A DNA stretch of 64,000 nucleotides from Tenacibaculum sp. 190524A02b (GTDB taxonomy: Bacteria; Bacteroidota; Bacteroidia; Flavobacteriales; Flavobacteriaceae): contig NZ_OZ038525.1 of the NCBI RefSeq assembly GCF_964036645.1, positions 4,282,001-4,346,000 on the forward strand, written 5' to 3'. The translations under genes and the position numbers were made by a program. A model generated the notes under the pieces. That model made no database searches, was not told the DNA's origin, and saw only the letters and a program-made list of their open reading frames with translations. Below are positions 25,423-35,378 of the stretch, piece by piece (within the stretch, counting starts at the first letter, position 1; each line of letters opens with the position of its first letter).

Positions 25423-28072
25423 TTTTCTGGTACTATTTTTTTTAGTAGGCTTTAAAATTAATGGGCAAAGTTGTAGTGTAGTAGGACAAGTTTTAGATGA
25501 AAAAACGAAAGAGCCTATAGAGCTAGCAAGTGCGCTATTAAAAAATGAAAAAGAGGAAATTGTTTCTTATACATTTTCGGATGCTAATGGAAATTATAAA
25601 ATTAAAATAGAAAATCAAGGAAACTATTTTTTAGTCTTTACATATTTAGGGTATCAAGAAAAGAAGGTGCCAGTAAATTATAGAGAAGGTAAAAACATAC
25701 ATTTAAATGTTTTACTTAAAGAAAATAATACTACACTAAAAGAGGTCGTAATTCACTCAGAAAAGCCAATAATTATAGCTAAGGATACCGTTAAGTTTAA
25801 AGTGAAATATTTTACGAAAGGAACTGAAAAAACAGTGGAAAATCTTTTAGAAAAAATACCAGGTATAGAAATAGGAAGAGGTGGAGAAATAAGAATTGGA
25901 GGAAAAGAAATTGAAAAATTGATGATTGATGGTGATGATTTCTTTGAAAAAGGCTACAAGGTCGTCTCTAAAAATATGCCAGCTTATCCAGTAGAAGAAG
26001 TTCAGGTTCTTAAAAATTATGAAAGTAATAGATTATTAAAAGAAATAAAAAAAGGAGGTAAAGTAGCTTTAAATTTAAAGATTGAAGAAAAATTTAAACA
26101 AATTTGGTTTGGTAACCTAAATGGTAGTTCTGGTGTTTTCAATGAAAATAGTCAATATGGAGTTACATTTAATGTAATGAATTTTGGGAAAAAAAGTAAA
26201 TACTATGGTTTGGGTAATTTAAATAATGTAGGAGATGATGCGGGAGATATAACTGGGTTGCTTAATACCAATAAATTAGATGAATTAACTATTGGAGAAG
26301 AAAATAAGGCTTCACAAATAATAAACTTTACGCCATATACTTCAGGATTAACAGAAGAAAGAACTAATTTTAACCAGTTGAAATTAGTGTCGTTAAGTAA
26401 TATTTATAATATAAATTCAAAAATAAAAACACGTGCTATAGGTTTCTTTAGTACTAATAATTATTCTTTTTTAAGGAATAGGCAAGATGTGTATAATTTA
26501 AATTTATTTCAATTAACGAATAATGAACATTATAGTTTAGAACAGAATGACAAAACTTTTTTTACTGAATTGGATGTTAATTACGATATAGCTAAAGATA
26601 AAATACTTACTTCAAAAACAAGATATACTAACATTAATGCAAATGATATTTCGAAAGTTACATTTAATAGAGTACCATTAAATGAAAACTTATACTCTAA
26701 AAAAAGATTTTTAGAACAAAAAATCAACTACACCAATAAATTTAATAATTCGGATGTTTTAATAATAAAAACTAGGTTTTTAAAGCAAAGTATCCCTCAA
26801 GTATATAATGCAAATCAATTTTTCTTTGAAAACTTAATTAGTGCACATCAAAATATTGATTCTGTAGAACAAAGAACAGAGAATGATATGTTGTTTATTG
26901 GTGCCCAAGCACATTTATTAAAAAAAAATAATAAAAATTTATGGGAATTTCAATTAGGAAATGAATTTAGGGAAGATAAGTTATCTACAGATATAATGCC
27001 TTATACAAATGAGGGATTAGTAATTGATTTATCAAAGGATTATCGAAATCGTGCTATTTACAATGAAAACGACCTATATTTTAAAACTAAATATAAACAT
27101 ACATTCAAAAACTTTTCAATAACGGGAAATGTTAATGTACACAAATTGATAAATAGGTTAGAAGATTATGGTAAAAGCGATGAAAAAAGTTTCTTATATA
27201 TTAACCCTAAAATAGGTTTTAACTGGAATATAAATAAGAAAAATAAGATAGGAATATCATATTCTTATGCAGTTAAGAATGCTAAAATATTGGATGTATA
27301 TAAAAACTATATATTGACAAATTATAATTCATTAACTAAAGGTACTGGTAGGTTTAATATTTTAAATGAATCTTCTTTATTTCTTAATTATCAGATAGGG
27401 AATTTTGGAGATAGCTTTTTAGTGAATACCTTTTTGTTCTACAATCATAATCACGATTTCTTTTCAACAAATACTAATATAGAGAATACATATACAACTT
27501 CGGAAAAAATTTTAATAAAAAACAGAGGTTATTTAAATGCAAGTTCTTCTATAAATTATTATATAAAAGATGTTTACACAAATTTTAAAGTCAATTTAAA
27601 TTATTCACAAGTACAGTATAAGAATATTATAAATGATTCTGAATTAAGAGAAGTAAAATCAGCATCCTATAATTATGGAATGGAATTACGTTCAGCTTTT
27701 AAAGGTTTTTTTAATTATCATTTAGGAGTTAATTGGATTACGAGTAAAATACAGGTAGTAAACTCACAATTGTTAACTAACAATACTAGTTTTTTAGACT
27801 TATCGTTCTCTTTTAAAAGTGGAATAAGCATGGATGTTAAAACAGAAAGTTATTTTTTTGACGGTTTAACATCAGAAAATAGATATAACTTCGTAGATTT
27901 CAAAACTAATTATGAACTAATAAAAGATAAATTAAATATTGGTTTAATAGGAAGGAATTTGTTGAATACAAATTCTTTTGAGAGTGTGTTAATAAATGAT
28001 TTTGTTACATCTAGAACTTCATATAGGTTGCTTCCTAGGTTAGTTCTTTTGAATCTTGAATATAGATTTTAA
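25403..28072 (+). CDS. TonB-receptor-like outer-membrane protein with carboxypeptidase-like regulatory domain
   Basis: An 889-residue outer-membrane protein. The signal peptide is KRISFLVLFFLVGFKINGQ. Next is a carboxypeptidase-regulatory-like beta-sandwich (CSVVGQVLDEKTKEPIELAS to VLLKENNTTLKEVVI, about 24-115), then a plug-like segment (VENLLEKIPGIEIGRGGEIRIGG, about 150-172) and a long barrel of aromatic strands ending in LLNLEYRF. It starts at TTG, either 25403 (MKLKRIS) or 25409 (MKRIS); the second gives the more standard signal peptide. Both lie inside the 3' end of the GLPGLI gene, so translation is coupled. No TonB box is obvious. Import cargo is unknown. Confidence 0.8.
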   Translation: MKLKRISFLVLFFLVGFKINGQSCSVVGQVLDEKTKEPIELASALLKNEKEEIVSYTFSDANGNYKIKIENQGNYFLVFTYLGYQEKKVPVNYREGKNIHLNVLLKENNTTLKEVVIHSEKPIIIAKDTVKFKVKYFTKGTEKTVENLLEKIPGIEIGRGGEIRIGGKEIEKLMIDGDDFFEKGYKVVSKNMPAYPVEEVQVLKNYESNRLLKEIKKGGKVALNLKIEEKFKQIWFGNLNGSSGVFNENSQYGVTFNVMNFGKKSKYYGLGNLNNVGDDAGDITGLLNTNKLDELTIGEENKASQIINFTPYTSGLTEERTNFNQLKLVSLSNIYNINSKIKTRAIGFFSTNNYSFLRNRQDVYNLNLFQLTNNEHYSLEQNDKTFFTELDVNYDIAKDKILTSKTRYTNINANDISKVTFNRVPLNENLYSKKRFLEQKINYTNKFNNSDVLIIKTRFLKQSIPQVYNANQFFFENLISAHQNIDSVEQRTENDMLFIGAQAHLLKKNNKNLWEFQLGNEFREDKLSTDIMPYTNEGLVIDLSKDYRNRAIYNENDLYFKTKYKHTFKNFSITGNVNVHKLINRLEDYGKSDEKSFLYINPKIGFNWNINKKNKIGISYSYAVKNAKILDVYKNYILTNYNSLTKGTGRFNILNESSLFLNYQIGNFGDSFLVNTFLFYNHNHDFFSTNTNIENTYTTSEKILIKNRGYLNASSSINYYIKDVYTNFKVNLNYSQVQYKNIINDSELREVKSASYNYGMELRSAFKGFFNYHLGVNWITSKIQVVNSQLLTNNTSFLDLSFSFKSGISMDVKTESYFFDGLTSENRYNFVDFKTNYELIKDKLNIGLIGRNLLNTNSFESVLINDFVTSRTSYRLLPRLVLLNLEYRF

Positions 28073-28091
28073 ATGTTAAAATTAAAGTTTT

Positions 28092-28718
28092 ATGAAACTA
28101 TTAATAATAAGTGGAAGTAATAGAACAAACTCTATGAGTTTTAAGACATCTGAATATGTTTTAAGAAACGTTTTTGAAAACTATAGAGATATTGATGTAA
28201 ATATATTAGATATCTCTAATTACCCTGTTTTATTACATCATTATGATGGAGAGCAATCACAAGAATTATTAGAAGCTAAAAAACAAGTGTTAGAACAGTT
28301 ATATAATAGTGATGCTTTTATTGTTGTAACTCCTGAGTGGGGAGGAATGATTCCACCTGCATTGGCTAACTTATTTTTATTATGTGCTAATGGATCCGCT
28401 AATGGAATGCCATTAGGACATAAACCAGGATTTATAATAGGAATATCTGCTTCTGGAGGAGGACATAATCCTGTTCCAATAATTAAAGGGTTCACAGCAA
28501 AAAATACACATATTACATGGATATCATTACATGCGGTAATAAATAATGTAGAAAACTTTTTAAGTGAAGAATGGAATCCTGAATCAAAAGGGAGAGTTCA
28601 ACAAGTACAATCAAGAATTAAAATAGGTATAAAGGCTTTATTAATTTATGCAAAACAATTAAAAGTTGTCCGTGAAGAATTGATAGAATTGTCTAAAATA
28701 CATCCGTTTGGACAATAG
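28092..28718 (+). CDS. NADPH-dependent FMN reductase family protein
   Basis: A 208-residue flavodoxin-fold protein. The FMN phosphate loop is GSNRTNSMSFK (about 7-17), and the isoalloxazine-contact loop is TPEWGGMIPPALANLFLLC (about 80-98). GISASGGGHNPVP (118-130) is the third flavin or subunit contact. Such enzymes reduce flavin, quinones or azo compounds with NAD(P)H. It begins 19 bases after the TonB-receptor-like gene, so it may be the last gene of that transcript, but its chemistry does not obviously fit that pair. Confidence 0.8.
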   Translation: MKLLIISGSNRTNSMSFKTSEYVLRNVFENYRDIDVNILDISNYPVLLHHYDGEQSQELLEAKKQVLEQLYNSDAFIVVTPEWGGMIPPALANLFLLCANGSANGMPLGHKPGFIIGISASGGGHNPVPIIKGFTAKNTHITWISLHAVINNVENFLSEEWNPESKGRVQQVQSRIKIGIKALLIYAKQLKVVREELIELSKIHPFGQ

Positions 28719-28767
28719 TATATTTTTGTTTCTTAAATTTATAGAGCAAATTTAAAATCACTACCAT

Positions 28768-29142
28768 ATGAAGTTAGGAGCCTTTTCAGTTAGTTTATCT
28801 GTAAAAGATTTACAGGTGTCAAAACAGTTTTATGAAACATTAGGCTTTAATGTTTTTGCAGGGGATGCTGCTAAAAATTATTTGATAATGAAAAATGATA
28901 AAACATTAATAGGATTGTTTCAAGGAATGTTTGAAGACAATATTTTAACTTTTAATCCAGGTTGGGACGAAAATGCAAATGTTTTAAATGACTTTGATGA
29001 TGTAAGGTTTATACAGCATAACTTAAAGAATAGTGATGTGAAATTAGAGAAAGAAATAGAAAAGAATAATGATTCAGGACCAGCAAGTATAGTTATAAAA
29101 GATCCAGATGGAAATGTTATTTTAATAGATCAACATATATAA
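28768..29142 (+). CDS. VOC-family (glyoxalase/bleomycin-resistance fold) protein
   Basis: A 124-residue single-domain protein with the paired beta-alpha-beta-beta-beta fold. It opens AFSVSLSVKDLQVSKQFYETLGF and closes ASIVIKDPDGNVILIDQ, both classical for this family. Members bind a metal through His/Glu and act as isomerases, dioxygenases or drug-binding proteins. The substrate cannot be predicted here. A hairpin that could stop transcription lies just after the stop. Confidence 0.8.
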   Translation: MKLGAFSVSLSVKDLQVSKQFYETLGFNVFAGDAAKNYLIMKNDKTLIGLFQGMFEDNILTFNPGWDENANVLNDFDDVRFIQHNLKNSDVKLEKEIEKNNDSGPASIVIKDPDGNVILIDQHI

Positions 29143-29150
29143 AACAAGAA

Positions 29151-29176
29151 CGAAGCATAAAAATATGCTTCGTCTG
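29151..29176. terminator. Hairpin between the VOC and DUF547 genes
   Basis: CGAAGCATA and TATGCTTCG form a 9-bp stem. A GTTTT stretch follows on the plus strand after a few bases. It lies between two convergent genes. Confidence 0.6.
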
Positions 29177-29220
29177 TGTTTTGGGGAAATTAAACAAACT
29201 TAATATATAATAAGCAAGGG

Positions 29221-29934
29221 TTATTTTTCATTTAAGTCCCAGTTATATTCTAGATACTGGACTTCAGCATTGTCATTTGCTTTAATATTTGAATATTTAT
29301 TAATATAGTCTACTAATGAGTGTTTAATAGTGAAATCTTCTTGATACCACTCAAATATTTTAGAAACTTCTACTTTGTCAAGAGCAATGTTGTTTTTTGT
29401 TTTGTCATTTATAAATACCTTCATTAATTCTTCTAACTTTTGTTCTACATTTTTTTCGGTAAAAGCAAAATTCACAAACTTAGGACCAGATTTAGAAGCA
29501 GCGTTAATTCCAACGTGAATACGTGCGTCATCATGCCATCTACGTAAAATTTTGTGTTCTATATAGTCTAAAGAATAAGTTTTCTTACCAATTACAGCAA
29601 ATGGTATTTTCCAGGCATTTTTTCCTTTACGTTTAATATCTGTAATCTTTTTTAAAGGGTAACTATCTAGAATAAGTTTTATCGTATAAGCATTATAAGC
29701 ATTCATCCAAAAAGCTTTTGCTTTATTTGAAGACCATCTTTTACCAGGGATTGTTTTTTCTAAATGATTTAAATAAATATCTAATAAAGCTTTGTTTTTT
29801 CTTAAACCTTTATAATCTACTTTTCCTTCAGCATCTACATAAGTTTTCAATAATGCATTGAATACATCAGTCTGAGCATTTGTTTGTACACTTATAAAAA
29901 ATAAGCATGTTAAAATAATAATTGTTTTTCGCAT
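29221..29934 (-). CDS. DUF547 domain secreted protein
   Basis: A 237-residue protein with a signal peptide (RKTIIILTCLFFISVQTNA). The DUF547 core is clear: AFWMNAYNAYTIKLILDSYP (about 89-108), the YIEHKILRRWHDDARIHVGINAASKSGP block (120-152) and the ending VQYLEYNWDLN. The conserved His, Asn and Asp suggest an enzyme, but no activity is known for the family. It sits on the same strand as the suf operon but after that operon's terminator, so it is probably transcribed alone. Confidence 0.85.
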   Translation of the reverse strand: MRKTIIILTCLFFISVQTNAQTDVFNALLKTYVDAEGKVDYKGLRKNKALLDIYLNHLEKTIPGKRWSSNKAKAFWMNAYNAYTIKLILDSYPLKKITDIKRKGKNAWKIPFAVIGKKTYSLDYIEHKILRRWHDDARIHVGINAASKSGPKFVNFAFTEKNVEQKLEELMKVFINDKTKNNIALDKVEVSKIFEWYQEDFTIKHSLVDYINKYSNIKANDNAEVQYLEYNWDLNEK

Positions 29935-30108
29935 AATTTTTAGGTTGATATTCTCTGCTTTTTTTGACGATAAGGGCCTAAATACCTTACACTTAGTTTT
30001 GTAAAAAAGTGTTAATACAGCTTAAAAGTTTGATTTAGAGAGGTGTTTAATGGTAAAATAATAGCAATAAAAATGTAAAAAAAGAGAACTTTATTAAAAT
30101 TGTAGTGT

Positions 30109-30149
30109 AAAAAAACAAGAGGTAGTATATTTAAATACCACCTCTTGTT
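30109..30149 (-). terminator. Rho-independent terminator of the suf operon
   Basis: On the minus strand AACAAGAGGTGGTAT and ATACTACCTCTTGTT form a long stem and are followed by a run of T residues. It lies about 45 bases after the sufD stop. Confidence 0.85.
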
Positions 30150-30195
30150 AATAAGTTTATAAATGCAATTAAAGCATTATAGTGAAATTAAATCT

Positions 30196-31509
30196 TTATA
30201 AATCAAAACCAATATTAACACCAAGTTTATTGGCAATTAACTTAGTGATTCTCTTTTTAACTTCAGGTATTTTTACACTTTCTAAAACAGTATTCGCAAA
30301 AGCGTACATTAAAAGTGCTTCAGCTTCTTTTTTAGGTATACCTCTTTGTTGCATATAGAATAAAGCTTGGTCATCTAATTGACCGATAGTACAACCGTGA
30401 GAACATTTTACATCATCAGCAAAAATTTCTAACTGAGGTTTAGCGTTAATAGTTGCTTTATCACTAATTAAAACATTATTGTTTTGTTGGTAAGCATTAG
30501 TTTTTTGAGCTTCCTTTTCTACAATGACTTTACCATTGAAAACTCCAGTAGAACGCTCATTAAAAATACCTTTGTAATCTTGATGACTTTCACAGTTAGG
30601 TTCAATATGGTGAACTAAAGTATGATGATCTACATGTTGTTTCCCTTCAATAATGGTAATACCTTTTAAAATAGAATCAATACGTTCTCCTTTTTGGAAG
30701 AAGTTTAAATTGTTTCTAGTAATATTTCCACCAAAAGAAAATGTATGTACAGAACAAACGCTTTCTCTCTGTTGTTCTATATAGGTATTGTCTACTAAAG
30801 AAGCATTGGTATTGTCATTCTGAATTTTATAATAATCAACAGTGGCATGAACATCTGTGTAGATTTCTGTAACACAATTAGTCAAAACTGGATTGTCTGT
30901 CAAACTTTGGTGACGTTCAATAATTTGAACATGGGCATTGTTTTCAGCTACAATTAAGTTTCTAGGTTGAAGCATTGTTGCATTTTCTTTACCAGTAGTA
31001 AAGTTAATGATTTGAATAGGTTTTTCAACTTCAACGCCTCTAGGGATATGAATAAATGCTCCTTCACTGGCAAAAGCAGTGTTCAAAGAAGTCATATTAT
31101 CCTGCTTGGCAATTTTATTGAAATAGTTTTCAATAATAGGCCTATATTTTGATTTAGATAATGCTGCAGACATTAAGCAAACATCCATTCCATCATGAGT
31201 AGTTTCAGATAGAAAAGAACTGTATTTTCCATCTATAAAAACTATTTTATAGCTGTCAATATCATGAATAAAGAATCTTTTTACATCTGCTAATTCTATA
31301 GCAGTATCATGATCAGGAAAAAGGCTGTAGTCTTGTTTTAAAACTGAATTTAAAGAAGTGTATTTCCAAGCTTCTAATTTTTTAGAAGGAAAACCTAATT
31401 CTTCAAAGTTTTGAAGTGCCTTGGTACGGATATCGTGAATATCAGAGTTGATATCGATTCCATTTTCAAAGGCTACATATGATGATAATAATTTTTCTTT
31501 TAACTCCAT
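30196..31509 (-). CDS. sufD: Fe-S cluster assembly protein SufD
   Basis: A 437-residue member of the SufBD family that pairs with SufB and binds SufC to build Fe-S clusters on the SufBCD scaffold. The C-terminal SufBD core contains GIFNERSTGVFNGKVIVEKEAQKTNAYQQN (read over about 305-335) and DDVKCSHGCTIGQLDDQALFYMQQRGI (382-408), with the conserved cysteine and His. The N-terminal ~150 residues are the helical domain. It is the last gene of sufA-like-sufB-sufC-sufD, 64 bases after sufC. The cysteine desulphurase SufS is not in the window. Confidence 0.95.
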   Translation of the reverse strand: MELKEKLLSSYVAFENGIDINSDIHDIRTKALQNFEELGFPSKKLEAWKYTSLNSVLKQDYSLFPDHDTAIELADVKRFFIHDIDSYKIVFIDGKYSSFLSETTHDGMDVCLMSAALSKSKYRPIIENYFNKIAKQDNMTSLNTAFASEGAFIHIPRGVEVEKPIQIINFTTGKENATMLQPRNLIVAENNAHVQIIERHQSLTDNPVLTNCVTEIYTDVHATVDYYKIQNDNTNASLVDNTYIEQQRESVCSVHTFSFGGNITRNNLNFFQKGERIDSILKGITIIEGKQHVDHHTLVHHIEPNCESHQDYKGIFNERSTGVFNGKVIVEKEAQKTNAYQQNNNVLISDKATINAKPQLEIFADDVKCSHGCTIGQLDDQALFYMQQRGIPKKEAEALLMYAFANTVLESVKIPEVKKRITKLIANKLGVNIGFDL

Positions 31510-31573
31510 TGTTAATCGTTATAAGTTTAAAATATTAAAGCATTGTTGGATTAAATACCCAATACTTTAACTT

Positions 31574-32326
31574 TTAACCATTCACTTCTTCCTTAATCCA
31601 ATCGTAACCTTTTTCTTCTAACTCTAAAGCTAAAGAAGCATCTCCTGTTTTTACAATTTTACCGTCATGTAAAACGTGTACATAATCAGGAACAATATAG
31701 TCTAATAAACGTTGGTAGTGAGTAATAACTACAATAGCATTGTCTTCAGATTTTAATTTATTTACTCCATTAGCAACAATACGTAAAGCATCAATATCTA
31801 AACCAGAATCTGTTTCATCCAAAATAGCTAATTGAGGTTCTAACATTGCCATCTGAAATATCTCATTTCTTTTTTTCTCACCACCAGAAAATCCTTCATT
31901 TAAAGAACGAGATAAAAACTTACGGTCAATTTCTAATAATTCAGACTTTTCTCGAATCTTTTTAAGCATATCTTTAGCAGGCATTTCATCTAGCCCTTGT
32001 GCTTTACGAGATTCGTTAATAGCCGTTTTTATGAAGTTTGTAACTGTTACACCAGGTATTTCAACTGGATATTGAAAAGATAAAAACACACCAGCATGTG
32101 CTCTTTCCTCAGGAGCAAGATCACTAATATCCTCTCCTTTTAATTCAATAGTTCCAGAAGTTACTTCGTACTCCTCTTTTCCTGCTATAACAGAAGATAA
32201 CGTACTTTTTCCAGCACCATTAGGTCCCATGATTGCATGAACCTCTCCTGCTTTTACTTCAAGGTTTATTCCTTTTAAAATAGCCTTGTCTTCTATCTGT
32301 GCGTGTAAGTTTTCTATTTTTAACAT
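31574..32326 (-). CDS. sufC: Fe-S cluster assembly ATPase SufC
   Basis: A 250-residue cytoplasmic ABC-type ATPase that drives conformational change in the SufBCD complex. Walker A is GPNGAGKST (34-42), the signature motif is FSGGEKKRNE (about 145-155) and Walker B is LAILDETDSGLD (about 164-175). ALRIVANGVNKL and VVITHYQRLLDYI follow as usual. It lies between sufB and sufD on the same strand with 60-65 base spacers. Confidence 0.97.
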   Translation of the reverse strand: MLKIENLHAQIEDKAILKGINLEVKAGEVHAIMGPNGAGKSTLSSVIAGKEEYEVTSGTIELKGEDISDLAPEERAHAGVFLSFQYPVEIPGVTVTNFIKTAINESRKAQGLDEMPAKDMLKKIREKSELLEIDRKFLSRSLNEGFSGGEKKRNEIFQMAMLEPQLAILDETDSGLDIDALRIVANGVNKLKSEDNAIVVITHYQRLLDYIVPDYVHVLHDGKIVKTGDASLALELEEKGYDWIKEEVNG

Positions 32327-32389
32327 TTTACTCTATGTTATTTTTAAGCAATTAGCTTAATGTAATTTTTAAATTAATGTTGTGGTTAA

Positions 32390-33838
32390 TTATCCAACGC
32401 TTCCCTCTAATGAAATCTCTAATAATTTTTGAGCTTCAACGGCAAATTCCATTGGTAGTTTATTTAAGACTTCTTTACTAAATCCGTTTACAATTAAAGC
32501 AATGGCTTTTTCAGTATCTATTCCACGTTGATTACAGTAAAATAATTGATCTTCACCAATTTTACTAGTAGTAGCTTCATGCTCTATTTGCGCCGTTTTA
32601 TTTTTAGCTTCTATATATGGGAATGTATGTGCACCACACTCATTGCCCATTAATAAACTATCACATTGAGAGAAGTTACGAGCATTTTCAGCTCTTGAGT
32701 TTATTTGTACTAAACCACGGTAACTATTTTGAGATTTTCCAGCAGAAATTCCTTTAGATATAATGGTAGACTTTGTATTCTTTCCTAAGTGAATCATTTT
32801 AGTACCAGTATCTGCTTGTTGGAAGTTATTGGTTACAGCTATAGAGTAAAATTCACCAACAGAGTTGTTTCCTTTTAAAACGCAACTAGGATATTTCCAA
32901 GTTACAGCAGAACCAGTTTCTACTTGTGTCCATGAGATTTTAGCATTTGTTTCGCATAAACCTCTTTTAGTTACAAAATTAAAAACTCCACCTTTACCAC
33001 TAGCATCACCTGGAAACCAGTTTTGTACAGTAGAATATTTTATTTCAGCATCATCCATTGCTATTAATTCTACAACAGCTGCGTGCAATTGGTTTTCATC
33101 ACGTTGAGGAGCAGTACATCCTTCTAAGTAAGAAACATAACTGCTTTCATCAGCTACGACTAAAGTACGCTCAAATTGCCCAGTACCACCTTCGTTAATT
33201 CTAAAATAGGTTGATAATTCCATCGGACAACGAACTCCTTTAGGAATATAACAAAAAGACCCATCAGAAAATACAGCCGAGTTTAAGGCTGCATAAAAAT
33301 TATCTGTAGGAGGAACAACAGAACCAATATATTTTTTTACTAATTCAGGATGTTCTTGTATAGCTTCTGAAATAGGCATAAAAATAATTCCTTTTTCAGC
33401 TAAAGTTTCTTTAAATGTTGTAGCTACAGAAACAGAATCCATAACAATATCTACTGCAACATTAGCCAGTTTCTTTTGTTCGTCTAAAGAAATTCCAAGT
33501 TTTTCAAAAGTAGCTAATAATTCAGGATCTACTTCATCTAAACTGTTTAGTTTAGGTTTCTTCTTAGGAGCAGAGTAGTAAGAAATATCTTGAAAGTTAG
33601 GTTTTTCATAAGTAACATTAGCCCATTCTGGTTCTTCCATTTCTTGCCATACTCTAAAAGCTTCCAGTCGCCATTCTGTCATCCATTCAGGCTCATTTTT
33701 CTTTTTAGAAATTGCACGTACAATATCTTCGTTTAGTCCCTTCGGAAACTTTTCACTTTCAATATCTGTATAAAAACCATATTCATATTCTTTGGTTTTT
33801 AGTTCTTCTCTTAAGTCGTCCTCAGTATATTTACTCAT
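32390..33838 (-). CDS. sufB: Fe-S cluster assembly protein SufB
   Basis: A 482-residue scaffold protein on which SufBCD assembles Fe-S clusters. Characteristic parts are [19 protein letters not shown] (about 200-218), [17 protein letters not shown] (about 234-250), and the C-terminal [24 protein letters not shown] with the conserved cysteines, then [15 protein letters not shown]. It is normal length. The gene follows the SufA-like gene by 30 bases. Confidence 0.97.
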   Translation of the reverse strand: MSKYTEDDLREELKTKEYEYGFYTDIESEKFPKGLNEDIVRAISKKKNEPEWMTEWRLEAFRVWQEMEEPEWANVTYEKPNFQDISYYSAPKKKPKLNSLDEVDPELLATFEKLGISLDEQKKLANVAVDIVMDSVSVATTFKETLAEKGIIFMPISEAIQEHPELVKKYIGSVVPPTDNFYAALNSAVFSDGSFCYIPKGVRCPMELSTYFRINEGGTGQFERTLVVADESSYVSYLEGCTAPQRDENQLHAAVVELIAMDDAEIKYSTVQNWFPGDASGKGGVFNFVTKRGLCETNAKISWTQVETGSAVTWKYPSCVLKGNNSVGEFYSIAVTNNFQQADTGTKMIHLGKNTKSTIISKGISAGKSQNSYRGLVQINSRAENARNFSQCDSLLMGNECGAHTFPYIEAKNKTAQIEHEATTSKIGEDQLFYCNQRGIDTEKAIALIVNGFSKEVLNKLPMEFAVEAQKLLEISLEGSVG

Positions 33839-33868
33839 CAGTTCTAAGTATTCTGTTTTAAGTAGTTT

Positions 33869-34198
33869 TTATAAAGAAAAGCTTTCGCCACATCCACAGG
33901 TTCTATTGGCGTTTGGGTTATTAAAAACAAACCCTTTTCCATTTAAACCTCCAGAGTATTCTAAAGTAGTTCCAACAAGGTATAAGAAGCTTTTTTTATC
34001 AACAATAATACGTACACCATTGTCTTCAAAAATTTTATCATTTTCTTGTTGGTCTTTATCAAATGTTAAATCATACGATAAACCTGAACAACCGCCACTT
34101 TTAACACCAACTCTAACAAAATCTTTAATAGCGTCGTAACCATCGTCAGTCATTAATTCAACAACCTTCTTTTTTGCTGTATCTGAAACTTTTATCAT
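33869..34198 (-). CDS. HesB/IscA-type Fe-S carrier (SufA-like)
   Basis: A 109-residue A-type carrier that holds Fe-S clusters made by SufBCD and hands them to target proteins. The three ligand cysteines are present: C37 in SGGCSGLSY, and C101 and C103 in the C-terminal CGCGESFSL. As first gene of the suf operon it is the likely SufA equivalent, although IscA and ErpA share the same motif and cannot be told apart by eye. Confidence 0.93.
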   Translation of the reverse strand: MIKVSDTAKKKVVELMTDDGYDAIKDFVRVGVKSGGCSGLSYDLTFDKDQQENDKIFEDNGVRIIVDKKSFLYLVGTTLEYSGGLNGKGFVFNNPNANRTCGCGESFSL

Positions 34199-34228
34199 AT
34201 CTTTAATAGATTTAATCTAAATCAACTG

Positions 34229-34236
34229 CAAAGATA
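34229..34236 (-). promoter_or_regulatory. -7 element TATCTTTG of the suf operon
   Basis: Minus-strand TATCTTTG, a full match to TAnnTTTG, 30 bases upstream of the SufA-like ATG at 34198. No iron- or Fe-S-responsive operator could be recognised by eye. Confidence 0.65.
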
Positions 34237-34312
34237 GTGACAAAATATGATTTATATCATTTTTTAGAATGAATATCATTTATAAGACAATAAGAATTGT
34301 TGATAATAACTA

Positions 34313-35371
34313 TTATTCTTGAAAAACAGGATTGTTAATAAAGTTGTTGTCTGATAAAGAGAGTAGAAAAGCTTTTAGGTCAGCTTTATCTTTATCAGTG
34401 AGTTGAACACCTCCTGTGCTCGCTTTTTTCATTAATGGGTCTATGGTTGGGGAATCTTTTAAGCCTTCAGAGTAGTGGTTGATAACTTCTTCTAAAGTAG
34501 CAAATCTTCCATCGTGCATATACGGAGCTGTATAAGCTAAATTTCTTATAGAAGGAGTCCTAAATTTACCATTATCATTAGGGTCTCCAGTAACATTTCC
34601 AAAGCCTAAGTCAGAAAACGTTTCGTCTAGCCCATTGTTATGGAACTTATTGTCGGTCCATAAAGGGTTGCTATTACTACCATGGCAATGGAAGCAATCA
34701 CCTCTATCTTCATCCATAAAAACGTTAAAACCATTTAATTCTTCAGGAGTTAATTGAGTTTTACCCAGAAGATACTGATCAAATTTTGAATTGGCAGATA
34801 TTAAAGTTCTTTCAAACTGAGCAATAGCTTTAGTAACTAGAGTGGAGTCAATTTTATCCGTTCCAAAAGCTTGTTTAAACAGTAAAGGATATTGATTATG
34901 GTTTTGCAGTTTTTTAGCTACCTCTTTCCATTTACTGTGCATTTCTACTTTGTTTCTTACAGGTTCAAAAGCTTGTCTTTCCAAACTCAGTTCTTTTCCA
35001 TCCCAAGCAAAACGTTCATCAAAATTCCATGCAAGATTAAATAATGGCATTGAATTTCTTTTGCCAAAATTTCCGTCTACACCTTTGCTGAATTTGAGGT
35101 TGTTGTCTGTAAAAGCATTTTTTGGGTTATGGCAGCTAGCGCAAGATTGAGAATTGTCTTTAGACAAGATAGGATCAAAAAATAACTGTTTACCTAAAGC
35201 TATACCCTCTTCTGTTAAAGGGTTAGTTGAAGGAATTACAGGAGCTATTAATTTTTGCTGAAAAATTTCAGGAACATTTAGCTGAGCAGGTTTAGGAACA
35301 TACATCTCTTCTTCGTTTTTCGAAGAGCAGCTTATTAAAACCAAGAAGAGAAGTATGCTTAATTTTTTCAT
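34313..35371 (-). CDS. Dihaem cytochrome c peroxidase, MauG/MbnH-like lipoprotein
   Basis: A 352-residue protein with a lipoprotein signal (lipobox VLISC, Cys 15). Two haem c sites are present, CASCH (77-81) and CFHCH (226-230), with APYMHDGRFATLEEVI near 282-297. This is the layout of bacterial dihaem peroxidases and of MauG. The gene follows an MbnP-like lipoprotein gene by 7 bases. In methanobactin-type loci an MbnH peroxidase converts a tryptophan of MbnP to kynurenine for copper binding, so a protein-modifying role on its neighbour is more likely than hydrogen peroxide removal alone. Methionine in the second haem domain would fit ordinary peroxidase too. It is the last gene of a four-gene operon. 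Confidence 0.88.
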   Translation of the reverse strand: MKKLSILLFLVLISCSSKNEEEMYVPKPAQLNVPEIFQQKLIAPVIPSTNPLTEEGIALGKQLFFDPILSKDNSQSCASCHNPKNAFTDNNLKFSKGVDGNFGKRNSMPLFNLAWNFDERFAWDGKELSLERQAFEPVRNKVEMHSKWKEVAKKLQNHNQYPLLFKQAFGTDKIDSTLVTKAIAQFERTLISANSKFDQYLLGKTQLTPEELNGFNVFMDEDRGDCFHCHGSNSNPLWTDNKFHNNGLDETFSDLGFGNVTGDPNDNGKFRTPSIRNLAYTAPYMHDGRFATLEEVINHYSEGLKDSPTIDPLMKKASTGGVQLTDKDKADLKAFLLSLSDNNFINNPVFQE

Positions 35372-35378
35372 TTATAAA

